DNA of 64,000 nucleotides, from positions 229,936-293,935 of the forward strand of contig NZ_JAMKMR010000004.1 of NCBI RefSeq assembly GCF_023634645.1, given 5' to 3'. Of the stretch, positions 1-8,920 are shown piece by piece (positions within the stretch are counted from its first letter, which is position 1; each line of letters begins with the position of its first letter). The notes under the pieces are model-generated. The model did not search any database and had not been told where the DNA came from. It worked only from the letters and a program-made list of their open reading frames with translations. A program made the position numbers and the translations under genes. Source of the DNA: Vibrio sinus (GTDB taxonomy: Bacteria > Pseudomonadota > Gammaproteobacteria > Enterobacterales > Vibrionaceae).

Positions 1-514
1 ACAAATGTAGCCTTTGCGCTTAATGCGCTCTTTGCTGAGTGTCTTTCTCTTTTGCTTGGTTTTACAAGAAATCATATCTTGGCCTGATGCTTTGCAGGAT
101 CTTTTATCCAAAGTATGGCTTGGGTCAAAGTTGAAAAGCAAATATTTCGTGTTACTGAGGGTAAGATAACGGTTCCTAATCACCTTTTTTGATACCGTAT
201 GATCGCTGTCGAAGGGACAGTAGTTATGGAGAACTTTATGTCAATGCCGACCATCCTCCCAAGGCTGGGAAGAATCAGGTATTGGGTAAGGAGTAATCCG
301 CGTCGGTAAGTGTCTTTTGCTCCTGCCTTCGTGGTAGAGGGCCCTTTCTCTCAATTCCTGTCGTATCCCGAACCTTAAACAACGAATGAAGCTTTACGGA
401 AAAGTTCGCTTGCTCATTGGGTTAGTACCCAACAACAAGAGCACGTTGTCAATTGGTGGTCGTTACCTTTGTACCTGATCGAGCCTGTTAACAGGCTCAC
501 TAGGGAGATGTGTT
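1..514 (+). promoter_or_regulatory. Structured leader region, unidentified
   Basis: No long open frame is present on either strand. The plus strand holds several inverted repeats that would fold in RNA: CTGTC/GACAG at about 208-221, a CCGAC/GTCGG stem (about 247-306) enclosing a TCCCA/TGGGA hairpin (about 258-271), and the palindrome GCCTGTTAACAGGC (483-496) just ahead of the ribosome binding site of the next gene. This looks like a long regulated 5' leader for the 119-residue protein. I compared it by eye with M-box, yybP-ykoY and GEMM consensus patterns and did not recognise a match. Any upstream gene has ended before the window or within its first bases. Confidence 0.4.
226..309 (+). CDS. 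Candidate leader peptide (27 aa)
   Basis: A short frame starts with ATG after an AAGGGA element about 9 bases upstream and ends in TAA at 307-309. It encodes 27 residues, six of them Arg (two at the C-terminus) and three Pro, and has no membrane segment. It lies inside the folded part of the leader of the 119-residue protein, so its translation could alter RNA folding, as with MgtL or SpeFL type leader peptides. That role is inference. The frame could also be chance, because short frames are common in 500 bases. Confidence 0.25.
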   Translation: MENFMSMPTILPRLGRIRYWVRSNPRR

Positions 515-874
515 ATGACGGTAATGAACAATATGTTGGATCAAAGTCAATCTCGTTACTCAAAGGCCGAGATTGATGCAGCTCGAAACGCTTTTGTGCG
601 TAATGAGCGCAATAAGCAAGTGCATCTGCTGACAGTTATGCCAATGGATGAAGCGCTGGCGATATTGCAAACTAGCCCAGATAACTTCGTGAAAGAGTTG
701 TTGGATGAACTTAAAGAGCACGGCCATCACCACCATGCTCGATATTTTGCCAGTCAACTCGGGCTAAGTAAAAATCAGCTTTCTTTAGATTGGCTCAACG
801 CCCGTATCGCTTTGGCGAGCGTGGCGTTAATTGGTGCCATATCGGGTATATCCACTTACATTCTTTACGGCTAA
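515..874 (+). CDS. Small His-rich, C-terminally anchored membrane protein
   Basis: A 119-residue protein of unknown function. Residues 1-95 are soluble and largely helical, with a histidine cluster HGHHHH at 69-74. Residues about 96-118 form one hydrophobic segment, so it is probably a tail-anchored inner-membrane protein. The stretch around residues 42-68 (PMDEALAILQ...LLDEL) loosely resembles the acidic helical repeats of the MgtE N-terminal domain, but this is a weak resemblance. The start follows a GGGAG ribosome binding site and a palindrome in the leader. The long structured leader and the His cluster together hint at metal-linked regulation; this is inference. It lies upstream of and convergent with dacB. 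Confidence 0.65.
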   Translation: MTVMNNMLDQSQSRYSKAEIDAARNAFVRNERNKQVHLLTVMPMDEALAILQTSPDNFVKELLDELKEHGHHHHARYFASQLGLSKNQLSLDWLNARIALASVALIGAISGISTYILYG

Positions 875-894
875 CTTTGCGGCTAAGAAAGAGC

Positions 895-2382
895 TTATGG
901 CTGAGCGGAACGGCTGAGTTTCACCACTTCTTTATAAAAAGACTGCTCGAACCGAGTGATCGGTGAGGCGGTCTTTTTGCCATTTTTGTCTTTTTTAACA
1001 AAGTAATCGGCGACATACTGAACAAATAACGTCCTTGGTTTACCTTGTCTGTCTAAGCCAAAGCCTGCCATATTGTAAGTGCCGTAAACACTGCCACTCT
1101 TGGCAATGATATTGCCCTTAATCGGCGCTTTACGCATGCTTTTACGGTATTGCAGTGTACCGGATTGGCCAGAGACGGGCATGATGTCGATCAATTCTAG
1201 TTGATTATTATGCTGCCAAATATAGCGCAGGATATCTGTCATATTGGCGCGAGTGATGCGATCGTTACGAGACAGCCCAGAACCATCCACCAGTTGGTCA
1301 TGCTCTAGATTGATCCCAGTATGTTCTAAAATAATGGCTTTAATCGCAGCGGTGCCGTTGTTAAAACTGCCCGGTTGCTGGTAATACTTCGCGCCTATGG
1401 TTTTGGTTAGCGTATCGGCAATTAAATTATCAGACTGTTTAAGCATGACTTCTAGCAATTCCGGTAAACGCTTGGATTGATGAGAGGCAATCAATCGAGA
1501 GTTTTTGATAGCCGGTTTGCCAATTTTAATTTGCCCATCCAATCGAATACCTTGTTTCTTTAACATGGTGTAAATCATGCGTGTTACGTAAAGCTCTGGC
1601 TGTTGAACGGCAAATTTGAGTGGGATGGCATTTTTGCGTTTCACAACACACCCTTTTAGTGTGTAGTGATTGTTGGATGAGGTGAGCAACTCTAACGCGC
1701 AGTGGGTGTCTTCTTGCTCTTGCTTACTGACCGCCACGACTTTGTTTGCCACATGGATGGGTAGGTGCTCAGGCACGTAAACGCGCGTTTTGGTGCTGTA
1801 AGGAGTTGGGTTAGGTGTTGAAATAGACGCTTGAACACAATTCTCATCCAAATTAATCGCACTAGGCGGGGCACTGTAGCACACACCAAGAATATCCCAA
1901 GGCCAACCAATAGCCCTTTCATAGCCATTAAATGCGCTGCCATTTAGCCAAATATCCCCTTTAATGGTCTGAATGCCATCTTTAGCAATCTGTTTAACCA
2001 TGGCATTCAGATCTTGGCTGGTTAAGGTCGGATCGCCTGAGAAGTTAAACACCAGATCATTGCCAGATTTAATCAGCGAGGTATGAAAGCGAAAGTGGTT
2101 ACCAAGCTCTAACTTGGCCGCAAGCGCAGTAATCAGCTTTAGCGTACTGGCGGGAGGGAAAAAGTCTTCATTGCTGCCAGACTGCATCAGCACTTTGCCA
2201 GTTTTCAGATCTTGTACAATAAGCGTGCTGCGAGCGCCTAACGGTAATGGATCGCTAGGTAAAGCAGCAAAACTGTTTGCACTAAAGAAAACAGAGATAA
2301 AAAATACAAAAGTGGAAAAGTGGCAGCGACGCAAGGTCCGATTTAAAGGCATAGCAAAGTCCATGTAAAGCGCTAGGACCAT
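895..2382 (-). CDS. dacB: D-alanyl-D-alanine carboxypeptidase/endopeptidase (PBP4)
   Basis: A periplasmic low-molecular-weight class C penicillin-binding protein that trims peptidoglycan peptides and cleaves cross-links. The three active-site motifs are visible: STLK at residues 79-82 (nucleophile Ser79), SDN near 325 and KSG near 440. The length of up to 495 residues fits DacB with its two inserted domains. A signal sequence with an Arg-rich start (RTLRRCHF) is followed by a hydrophobic core ending near SFA-AL. The start is uncertain: ATG codons at 2364 and 2352 are closer to the signal peptide, and a TATACT element overlaps the region just upstream of the first ATG. It is divergently placed from nothing; it lies tail to tail with the small membrane protein and downstream of ompU on the same strand, behind a terminator. 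Confidence 0.93.
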   Translation of the reverse strand: MVLALYMDFAMPLNRTLRRCHFSTFVFFISVFFSANSFAALPSDPLPLGARSTLIVQDLKTGKVLMQSGSNEDFFPPASTLKLITALAAKLELGNHFRFHTSLIKSGNDLVFNFSGDPTLTSQDLNAMVKQIAKDGIQTIKGDIWLNGSAFNGYERAIGWPWDILGVCYSAPPSAINLDENCVQASISTPNPTPYSTKTRVYVPEHLPIHVANKVVAVSKQEQEDTHCALELLTSSNNHYTLKGCVVKRKNAIPLKFAVQQPELYVTRMIYTMLKKQGIRLDGQIKIGKPAIKNSRLIASHQSKRLPELLEVMLKQSDNLIADTLTKTIGAKYYQQPGSFNNGTAAIKAIILEHTGINLEHDQLVDGSGLSRNDRITRANMTDILRYIWQHNNQLELIDIMPVSGQSGTLQYRKSMRKAPIKGNIIAKSGSVYGTYNMAGFGLDRQGKPRTLFVQYVADYFVKKDKNGKKTASPITRFEQSFYKEVVKLSRSAQP

Positions 2383-2426
2383 AAAGTATAACCCGAAACC
2401 TCCATGCCTTTGTTAAAAGGCCATAA

Positions 2427-2456
2427 AAAACGCCCGCATAAAGCAGGCGTTATTAT
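2427..2456 (-). terminator. Rho-independent terminator of the porin gene
   Basis: A GC-rich inverted repeat (AACGCCTGC / GCGGGCGTT read on the minus strand) with a four-to-five-base loop is followed on the minus strand by a run of T. It lies about 25 bases after the porin stop codon and before dacB. Confidence 0.85.
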
Positions 2457-2478
2457 TGGATTTAGACAGGGGTCTAAA

Positions 2479-3603
2479 TTAGAAGTCGTAGCGCATACCA
2501 ACCATAGCTTGGTCTTCAGCACCTGCTTTGGTCACTACGTCAGTTGAGCTAGTTCCAATTGAATCACCTTGGCTCAATAGGTTGAAGTTATAACCAATGT
2601 ATGAACGGAAGTTCGGGGTAAAGAAGTAAGTTGCGTCTATAGCAAGAGCTTTACCAGTGGTGAAGTCGCCCGTTTTCTCGTTACTGTAGTTAGTTGTGAA
2701 TAGTGTCTTGCCTAGAGTGTAAGAAGCCGCTAGTTCGTACTCACGGTAGTCTTGCTCATTAGTAAAGCTTAAAGTGTTTGCTCCAAAGTTTTCTGAAGTT
2801 TTATAGCCACCAAATGCGCTTCGTGAAGTAGTATTACCAAAGTTTAGCTTACCAGTGTTGTAAGTAGCACCTACATAGAAGTTACTAATAGTGTATCCAA
2901 CGCCGGTCATATATAGATGAGAACCATTTTGGTTAGAGTAACCAGTACCAATGGTCGCGCCTGTATCACCAATTACATAGTTAACCGCCGCAGAGGTACC
3001 GCGTTGGCCGTTGCTTACTACATCACCGTTAGTGTTAGTGCTACCATCTGCGAAGCGATAGTTTGCTATAGCAGAGAAGTTGCCGTAAGAGCCTTGATAA
3101 GTAACGGTGTTGTCTGAACGATCTGCTACGTTTAGCATTCTGTAGTTGTCGCCAAAGGTAGACATGATATCAGTGTAGCCATCCATAAAGGTTTCGAATG
3201 CACCATCATCCTTACCGTAGACAACTTGACCAAAGTTGCCACCAACCCCAGCATATAGGTAACGGTTAGTAATAGTGGTACTTCCCGAATCTGTTGAACC
3301 GTTGTCAGCCGTTGTAAGCTGGGCTTGATAATAACCTACACCATAAAGATTATTTTTAGCGTTAATGACGGAAACGCCACCAAAGCCGATGCGAGCGTCA
3401 GAGTCGCTAGTTACCTTACCACCTTGTTCTTTCGCTACACCTTCGATACGACCGTTCATGATAATGGTATTACCGTTAGCAGAATATAGAGTAGTACCGC
3501 TTAGGTTTGCATCATTTGCTTGAGCAGTGGCTAGAGTGTCAGCGTTTGCACCAAATGCTAGAGTTGCAGCAGATACCGCAAGAGCAATCAGAGTCTTTTT
3601 CAT
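2479..3603 (-). CDS. ompU: OmpU-type general porin
   Basis: A 374-residue outer-membrane trimeric porin that lets small hydrophilic solutes through the outer membrane. It has a classical signal peptide (MKKTLIALAVSAATLAFGANA), glycine- and aromatic-rich alternating strands throughout, and ends in RYDF with the C-terminal Phe needed for BAM recognition. The motifs FGGVS, LYGVGYY, NRYLYAGVGG, VYGKDDGA and FTPNFRSYIGYNFNLL match Vibrio OmpU. Its place between dacB and greA is that of ompU in V. cholerae. In vibrios ompU is activated by ToxR; the AT-rich upstream region, with a tandem direct repeat, could hold such sites. An AGGA sequence precedes the ATG. Confidence 0.92.
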   Translation of the reverse strand: MKKTLIALAVSAATLAFGANADTLATAQANDANLSGTTLYSANGNTIIMNGRIEGVAKEQGGKVTSDSDARIGFGGVSVINAKNNLYGVGYYQAQLTTADNGSTDSGSTTITNRYLYAGVGGNFGQVVYGKDDGAFETFMDGYTDIMSTFGDNYRMLNVADRSDNTVTYQGSYGNFSAIANYRFADGSTNTNGDVVSNGQRGTSAAVNYVIGDTGATIGTGYSNQNGSHLYMTGVGYTISNFYVGATYNTGKLNFGNTTSRSAFGGYKTSENFGANTLSFTNEQDYREYELAASYTLGKTLFTTNYSNEKTGDFTTGKALAIDATYFFTPNFRSYIGYNFNLLSQGDSIGTSSTDVVTKAGAEDQAMVGMRYDF

Positions 3604-3979
3604 CTTATTAAATCCTAAATTTATGGTTCATAAATAGATAATTGTATTTATATATGAGCACTATCGATTCAAGCTGATTTATCAACTGGAGTTTCAATTG
3701 AGTCGCTACTGGAGCTCCAATCAAGTTCGATGTTCTCTTGGTATTGCTCCAAACCAGCTGTGCACCGTAGTGTGTCCTTTACGAGGCATCAAAGCGAATC
3801 TGTGCAATGACTGCGGATGTTTTACCGTTAAAGTTCCTGACTTCGTTAGTAAAATGATATAAATCGCTTTTGGTGGTCGATTTTATACTTTGATAAAAAA
3901 ATATCAACATATTGTTTTTAAATAACAATTATTTCATTTTGTGATCGATGTTAAAGTTTTTTTTCTTTAGTTTTTTTTA

Positions 3980-4020
3980 TTTTGAATAGTGTTTTTTACA
4001 ATTTTGAACAGTGTTTTTTA
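3980..4020. repeat. Tandem 19-bp direct repeats upstream of ompU
   Basis: TTTTGAATAGTGTTTTTTA at 3980-3998 recurs as TTTTGAACAGTGTTTTTTA at 4002-4020, differing at one base. The start-to-start spacing is 22 bases, about two turns of DNA helix, so a regulator would see both copies on the same face. The repeats lie in T-rich DNA of the type bound by ToxR and H-NS, but I cannot assign the binding protein. Confidence 0.7.
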
Positions 4021-4137
4021 GCTTATTGTTTGTTTGAAAAATAACCACCAGGAACGAGAAAACAAGGTGTTAGAACTTTAAGGTGATTTAGTATCGAACT
4101 TTGTTTACACTAATGAAAACGCGATTAATCGAACACT

Positions 4138-4169
4138 ACCTAACCAGTGCAGTTGGGTAGGTTTTTTTT
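4138..4169 (+). terminator. Leader terminator upstream of greA
   Basis: ACCTAACC pairs with GGGTAGGT (one mismatch) around a nine-base loop and is followed by eight T. It lies 30 bases before the greA ATG, so it would terminate transcripts started at an upstream greA promoter. E. coli greA has a comparable leader terminator that produces the GraL small RNA; equivalence here is inference. Confidence 0.65.
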
Positions 4170-4200
4170 GTCCAAAGTTAGCTTTGGCGAGAGGTATAAA

Positions 4201-4674
4201 ATGGAAAAGGTTCCAATGACAGTACGCGGCGAGCAAATGCTGCGTGAAGAGCTAGATAGACTACTCAAACAACGCCCACTGATTTCTACAGCTATCGCTG
4301 AGGCGCGCGAGCTCGGTGACTTAAAAGAAAATGCCGAATATCATGCTGCCCGAGAAGAGCAGGGTATCTGCGAAGCGCAAATTCGTGATATCGAATACAA
4401 GCTATCTATGGCGCAGGTTATCGATGTGTCGAAGATGGACAATAGCGGCAAAGTCATTTTTGGCTCAACGGTGACATTGATTGATGTCGACACCGACGAA
4501 GAGAAGACTTATCAAATCGTCGGCGATGATGAAGCAGACATCAAAGCGATGCGCATTTCAGTTAGCTCACCAATTGCCCGTGGCCTTATCGGCAAAATGG
4601 AAGGAGATGAAGTGATTATCTCTACACCAGGCGGTGACAAAGATTTCGAAATCGATAAAGTTGAGTACATTTAA
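4201..4674 (+). CDS. greA: Transcription elongation factor GreA
   Basis: GreA rescues backtracked RNA polymerase by stimulating cleavage of the nascent transcript through the secondary channel. The 157 residues are the usual length. The N-terminal coiled coil carries the conserved [13 protein letters not shown] and [19 protein letters not shown] segments, whose acidic tip residues act in cleavage. The C-terminal FKBP-like domain has the typical GSTVTL and [12 protein letters not shown] segments. I chose the ATG at 4201, after GAGAGGT, instead of the upstream in-frame start, because the protein then begins MEKVPMT like other GreA proteins. A hairpin with a T run lies in its leader. Confidence 0.97.
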   Translation: MEKVPMTVRGEQMLREELDRLLKQRPLISTAIAEARELGDLKENAEYHAAREEQGICEAQIRDIEYKLSMAQVIDVSKMDNSGKVIFGSTVTLIDVDTDEEKTYQIVGDDEADIKAMRISVSSPIARGLIGKMEGDEVIISTPGGDKDFEIDKVEYI

Positions 4675-4751
4675 ACGAAACATGTCACTTGGTGCACAGG
4701 CTGCCTAGTTCGGCGGTGTTTGGCCTAGTGTGTTATGTTTTGTTACGTATT

Positions 4752-4778
4752 AAAAAGGTCGCTCGCGCGACCTTTTTT
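4752..4778. terminator. Bidirectional terminator between greA and yhbY
   Basis: AAAAAGGTCGC / GCGACCTTTTTT forms a compact stem with A and T runs on both sides, so it can end transcription of the convergent greA and yhbY genes. Confidence 0.88.
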
Positions 4779-4798
4779 ACCTTAACGAGCGAAGCGCG

Positions 4799-5095
4799 TT
4801 ACTTACGCGGCAGCTCAATCTTCTTTTGCTCAGATTGACGATACAGCACCAACACTTTTCCGATGGTTTGTACTTTCTCGGCTTCCGTTTCACGAACGAT
4901 AGCGTCGATAATAAGCTGTTTTGTCTCACGATCTTCTGAGGCAACTTTGATTTTGATTAGCTCATGATGATCGAGTGCGATTTCAATTTCTGCTAATACC
5001 GCTTCAGTCAGTCCATTGGCGCCCATCAACACAACAGGTTTTAAGTTGTGCGCAAGGCCTTTTAGGTGCTGCTTTTGTTTGGTGCTTAAATTCAT
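4799..5095 (-). CDS. yhbY: CRM-domain RNA-binding protein YhbY
   Basis: A 98-residue protein of the YhbY/CRS1 (CRM domain) family with a KH-like fold that associates with pre-50S ribosomal particles. Conserved features include LKGLAHNLKPVVLMGANGLTEAV near the start, which holds the GxxG-like loop, and HELIKIKVA in the middle. The length is that of bacterial YhbY. It is divergent from rlmE and convergent with greA, as in E. coli and other gamma-proteobacteria. No membrane segment or signal is present. Confidence 0.94.
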   Translation of the reverse strand: MNLSTKQKQHLKGLAHNLKPVVLMGANGLTEAVLAEIEIALDHHELIKIKVASEDRETKQLIIDAIVRETEAEKVQTIGKVLVLYRQSEQKKIELPRK

Positions 5096-5231
5096 TTTGC
5101 GGCCAATTATTTTTTACTATTAGGGTTGAAAAGCGCTATTTTAACGCCATCTATCAATGAAGACTATATTTTATACCCAGCTTTATCCGATAAAGATTGG
5201 ATGGAAGAGTGAATAAAGGCTTAAATCCGGA

Positions 5232-5861
5232 ATGAGTAAACAAAAACATTCTGCCAGCTCAGGTCGTTGGTTGAAAGAACACTTTGATGACAAATATGTG
5301 AATGAGGCGAAGAAAAAAGGTTATCGCTCACGCGCTATATTCAAAATCGAAGAGATTCAAAACAAAGATCAGTTGATCAAGCCGGGAATGACGGTCGTCG
5401 ACTTAGGTGCTGCTCCGGGTGGTTGGTCTCAATATGCGGCCAATATAGTTGGAGATGAGGGGCAGGTCATTGCCTGCGATATTTTACCCATGGATTCCAT
5501 TGCGGGCGTTGCTTTCTTGCAAGGTGACTTTCGTGAAGAGTCTGTACTAGATGCGTTATTAGAAAGAATTCAACCAGATATGGTCGATATTGTGATGTCT
5601 GACATGGCTCCAAACATGGCTGGCAATTTATCTGTCGATCAGCCGCGCGCTATGTATTTGGTTGAGCTAGCATTAGATATGTGTCGACAAGTTCTCGCAC
5701 CTAGTGGTAGTTTTGTTGTTAAGGTCTTCCAAGGAGAAGGGTTTGACCAATATGTGAAAGAAGTGCGCGACATGTTTAGAACGGTTAAGATCAGAAAGCC
5801 TGATTCTTCAAGGGCTCGATCCCGTGAAGTGTATGTTGTAGCGACTGGTTACAAAGGCTAA
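5232..5861 (+). CDS. rlmE: 23S rRNA (uridine-2'-O-)-methyltransferase RlmE (FtsJ/RrmJ)
   Basis: Methylates the 2'-O of U2552 in the A loop of 23S rRNA, a late step of 50S assembly, using S-adenosylmethionine. The SAM-binding motif [14 protein letters not shown] is at about residues 54-67. The K-D-K-E catalytic set is represented by the Lys in YRSRAIFK, the Asp in SDMAPNM, the Lys in FVVKVFQG and the Glu in SREVYV. The 209 residues match E. coli RlmE exactly in length. It sits directly before ftsH, its usual partner; the 99-base gap contains a CTACAG/CTGTAG inverted repeat (5898-5917). Confidence 0.97.
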   Translation: MSKQKHSASSGRWLKEHFDDKYVNEAKKKGYRSRAIFKIEEIQNKDQLIKPGMTVVDLGAAPGGWSQYAANIVGDEGQVIACDILPMDSIAGVAFLQGDFREESVLDALLERIQPDMVDIVMSDMAPNMAGNLSVDQPRAMYLVELALDMCRQVLAPSGSFVVKVFQGEGFDQYVKEVRDMFRTVKIRKPDSSRARSREVYVVATGYKG

Positions 5862-5960
5862 CGGATTAACCTCTAAATGTTAAATTTTATAGTATAGCTA
5901 CAGCTTTGAAACTGTAGTACCCTACCTTTAATTACAATTAGTTATCGAGAGGCTGACACC

Positions 5961-7937
5961 TTGAGTGACATGGCAAAAAATTTAATTCTGTGGCTTGTTA
6001 TTGCTGTAGTTTTGATGTCGGTATTCCAAAGTTTTGGACCTGGCAGCAACGATGGGAAAACCATCGATTACTCCACGTTTGTACATGAAGTTGGTCAAGG
6101 CCAAATTCAGGAAGCGACATTTAAAGGTGAGCAGATCTCATTTACACGTAATGGCGTAAGTGGCAAATACACCACTTACATGCCAGTTTATGATAATAAA
6201 ATCCTAGATGATTTGATTAATCAAAACGTGAAAGTGAAAGGCACTCCGCCTGAAGAGCAAAGCTTACTAAGTACTATCTTTATTTCTTGGTTCCCAATGA
6301 TCTTACTGATTGGTGTGTGGATTTTCTTCATGCGTCAAATGCAAGGCGGCGGCGGTAAAGGCGCTATGTCTTTCGGTAAGAGCAAAGCTCGCATGATGAG
6401 CGAAGAGCAAATCAAAACCACTTTTGCCGACGTGGCAGGGTGTGATGAAGCCAAAGAAGACGTGAAAGAGCTGGTAGATTACCTACGTGATCCAAGCCGT
6501 TTCCAAAAGCTGGGTGGTAAAATTCCAACGGGTGTGTTGATGGTTGGTCCTCCTGGTACGGGTAAAACGCTATTGGCGAAAGCCATTGCCGGTGAAGCTA
6601 AAGTACCGTTTTTCACTATCTCAGGTTCTGACTTCGTTGAAATGTTTGTTGGTGTGGGTGCATCACGTGTTCGTGACATGTTTGAACAAGCGAAGAAAGC
6701 CGCGCCTTGTATCATCTTTATCGACGAAATTGACGCTGTAGGTCGCCAACGTGGTGCAGGTGTTGGTGGTGGTCACGATGAACGTGAGCAAACCTTGAAC
6801 CAAATGCTGGTTGAAATGGATGGCTTCGAAGGTAACGAAGGTATCATCGTTATCGCTGCAACCAACCGCCCAGATGTTCTAGACCCTGCATTACTGCGTC
6901 CTGGCCGTTTTGACCGCCAAGTTGTAGTTGGTTTGCCAGATGTACGTGGCCGTGAGCAAATTCTGAAAGTTCACATGCGTAAAGTGCCATTGGCTGGTGA
7001 TGTTGAACCATCTTTGATTGCCCGTGGTACACCAGGCTTCTCAGGGGCTGATCTTGCTAACCTTGTGAACGAAGCTGCATTGTTTGCTGCACGCGGCAAC
7101 AAGCGCAACGTTTCTATGGTTGAGTTTGAACTGGCTAAAGACAAAATCATGATGGGTGCAGAGCGCCGCTCTATGGTGATGTCGGAAGAAACCAAAGAGT
7201 CAACGGCCTATCATGAAGCGGGCCATGCCATTGTTGGTCGTTTGGTGCCTGAGCACGATCCTGTATACAAGGTTTCAATCATTCCACGTGGTCGCGCATT
7301 AGGTGTGACTATGTATCTGCCTGAGCAAGACAGAGTGAGCATGTCTCGTCAGCATCTTGAATCGATGATTTCAAGCCTTTACGGTGGTCGCCTTGCCGAA
7401 GAGCTCATTTACGGCGCGGATAAAGTCTCTACTGGTGCTTCAAACGATATTGAACGTGCCACAGACATTGCGCGTAAAATGGTGACTCAATGGGGCTTCT
7501 CTGAAAAACTTGGTCCACTTCTTTATGCTGAAGAAGAAGGCGAAGTGTTCTTAGGCCGTAGCGTAACTCAGACCAAGCATATGTCTGACGACACCGCTAA
7601 GCTGATTGATGATGAAGTTCGCACTCTGATTGATCGTAACTACGACAGAGCGAAAAAAATCCTCGAAGATAATATGGACATCATGCATTCGATGAAAGAT
7701 GCATTGATGAAGTATGAGACGATCGATGCTGGTCAAATTGACGATTTGATGGAACGCAAAGCTGACATCCGTGAGCCTGCTGGCTGGGGTGATCAAGCAA
7801 ACAAATCAGACGACAATAAACCAGAAGAGAAAAAGCCAGTTGCTGAAGAAAAACCAGCATCTGAATCTTCTGAAAAGCCTGTTGAAACTTCTGAAGCCGC
7901 ACCTAGCGAGCCAACGGATAAAAAAGACGGCGAATAA
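5961..7937 (+). CDS. ftsH: ATP-dependent membrane zinc metalloprotease FtsH
   Basis: A hexameric inner-membrane AAA+ protease that degrades LpxC, sigma-32 and damaged membrane proteins. Two membrane helices (about 7-24 and 102-124) flank a periplasmic domain. The AAA+ domain has Walker A GPPGTGKT (196-203), Walker B IIFIDEID (251-258) and the SRH; the zinc site HEAGH is at 418-422. The C-terminal 55 residues are a Lys/Glu/Ser/Pro-rich tail longer than in E. coli. The start used is TTG at 5961 after a GAGG site; an ATG at 5970 begins MAKNLILW like the E. coli protein and is an equally good choice. A strong terminator follows. Confidence 0.97.
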   Translation: MSDMAKNLILWLVIAVVLMSVFQSFGPGSNDGKTIDYSTFVHEVGQGQIQEATFKGEQISFTRNGVSGKYTTYMPVYDNKILDDLINQNVKVKGTPPEEQSLLSTIFISWFPMILLIGVWIFFMRQMQGGGGKGAMSFGKSKARMMSEEQIKTTFADVAGCDEAKEDVKELVDYLRDPSRFQKLGGKIPTGVLMVGPPGTGKTLLAKAIAGEAKVPFFTISGSDFVEMFVGVGASRVRDMFEQAKKAAPCIIFIDEIDAVGRQRGAGVGGGHDEREQTLNQMLVEMDGFEGNEGIIVIAATNRPDVLDPALLRPGRFDRQVVVGLPDVRGREQILKVHMRKVPLAGDVEPSLIARGTPGFSGADLANLVNEAALFAARGNKRNVSMVEFELAKDKIMMGAERRSMVMSEETKESTAYHEAGHAIVGRLVPEHDPVYKVSIIPRGRALGVTMYLPEQDRVSMSRQHLESMISSLYGGRLAEELIYGADKVSTGASNDIERATDIARKMVTQWGFSEKLGPLLYAEEEGEVFLGRSVTQTKHMSDDTAKLIDDEVRTLIDRNYDRAKKILEDNMDIMHSMKDALMKYETIDAGQIDDLMERKADIREPAGWGDQANKSDDNKPEEKKPVAEEKPASESSEKPVETSEAAPSEPTDKKDGE

Positions 7938-7950
7938 TATCAGTGTTACT

Positions 7951-7982
7951 AAAAGCCCCGGGTTTTGCTCGGGGCTTTTTGT
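7951..7982 (+). terminator. Terminator after ftsH
   Basis: AAAAGCCCCG / CGGGGCTTTT with a nine-base loop and a terminal T run, just after the ftsH stop codon and before folP. Confidence 0.92.
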
Positions 7983-8021
7983 TCTTATCTCTCTCATCTA
8001 GTCCAATAAGTTGATACCCAC

Positions 8022-8852
8022 ATGATTATTAAAAGTAAAAACAAGCAGTTGGATTTGACCACCCCACAAGTGATGGGAATACTCAATGTCACACCAGATT
8101 CGTTCTCTGATGGCGGTAAGTTCACCACGATTGAGCGGGCTGTCGAGCAAGCGGAACAAATGATCCGAGCTGGAGCCAGCATTATCGATGTTGGTGGTGA
8201 ATCGACTCGGCCTGGTGCACCTGATGTAGAGCTTGAAGAAGAACTGCAAAGAGTGATTCCTATTATTCAAGCGATACGCGAAAAGCATGACGTGTGGATT
8301 TCGATTGATACCAGCAAAGCGGAAGTGATGAGGCAGGCTGTTGAAGCTGGCGCTGATCTGATTAATGACGTCCGTGCATTGCAAGAGCCTGGGGCGTTAG
8401 AGGTTGCTGCGCAAGCTAACGTACCGATTTGCTTAATGCATATGCAAGGGCAACCGAGAACCATGCAATCAAATCCAACCTATAATCATGTGCTGGATGA
8501 TATTAAGCACTTCTTGGATGAAAGAATTACCGCTTGTGAGTCAGCTGGAATCAGCCGCGATCAATTGATTCTCGACCCTGGTTTTGGTTTTGGTAAAACT
8601 TTTCCTCACAATTACCATTTGCTTGCCAACTTAGAAGAGCTGCATAAGCTCGGGTTACCTTTGTTAGTGGGGATGTCGAGAAAATCAATGCTGTTTAAGC
8701 TGCTTGAAAAATCGCCTTCAGAAGTTATTGGTGCAAGTATTGCTTGCGCCACAATAGCGGCAACGAAAGGGGCACACATCATTCGTGTTCATGACGTAGC
8801 CGAAACAATGGATGCAGTAAAGATTGTTAGCATCACTGCAGAGAATAAATAA
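8022..8852 (+). CDS. folP: Dihydropteroate synthase
   Basis: Condenses p-aminobenzoate with 6-hydroxymethyl-7,8-dihydropterin diphosphate in folate synthesis; it is the sulfonamide target. The signature GILNVTPDSFSDGG is at residues 19-32, the second signature (IIDVGGESTRPGA) follows near 53, and the pterin-binding DPGFGFGK and SRKSM segments are near 188 and 222. The 276 residues are typical. It lies between ftsH (behind a terminator) and glmM, as in E. coli. Confidence 0.97.
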   Translation: MIIKSKNKQLDLTTPQVMGILNVTPDSFSDGGKFTTIERAVEQAEQMIRAGASIIDVGGESTRPGAPDVELEEELQRVIPIIQAIREKHDVWISIDTSKAEVMRQAVEAGADLINDVRALQEPGALEVAAQANVPICLMHMQGQPRTMQSNPTYNHVLDDIKHFLDERITACESAGISRDQLILDPGFGFGKTFPHNYHLLANLEELHKLGLPLLVGMSRKSMLFKLLEKSPSEVIGASIACATIAATKGAHIIRVHDVAETMDAVKIVSITAENK

Positions 8853-8920
8853 CCTTTTACTGCAACGAATGTGGTAAGAGACGAAAATACAGACATTAGA
8901 AGTTTAGATAGGAATGTCAC

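Larger units (their letters stand above)
3604..4200. promoter_or_regulatory. Divergent ompU/greA control region
   Basis: About 600 bases with no gene. The half nearest greA (about 3890-4030) is very AT-rich with long T tracts and contains two 19-base direct repeats. The region before the porin start has AT-rich -10-like sequence on the minus strand (TATATAAA). The end nearest greA holds a hairpin followed by eight T, described separately. The centre (3680-3830) shows no clear feature. Confidence 0.6.

Noticed and set aside
1..514. Possible rRNA or known riboswitch
   Set aside because: No recognisable 16S/23S/5S segment, and no match by eye to M-box, yybP-ykoY or GEMM consensus; left as an unidentified leader.
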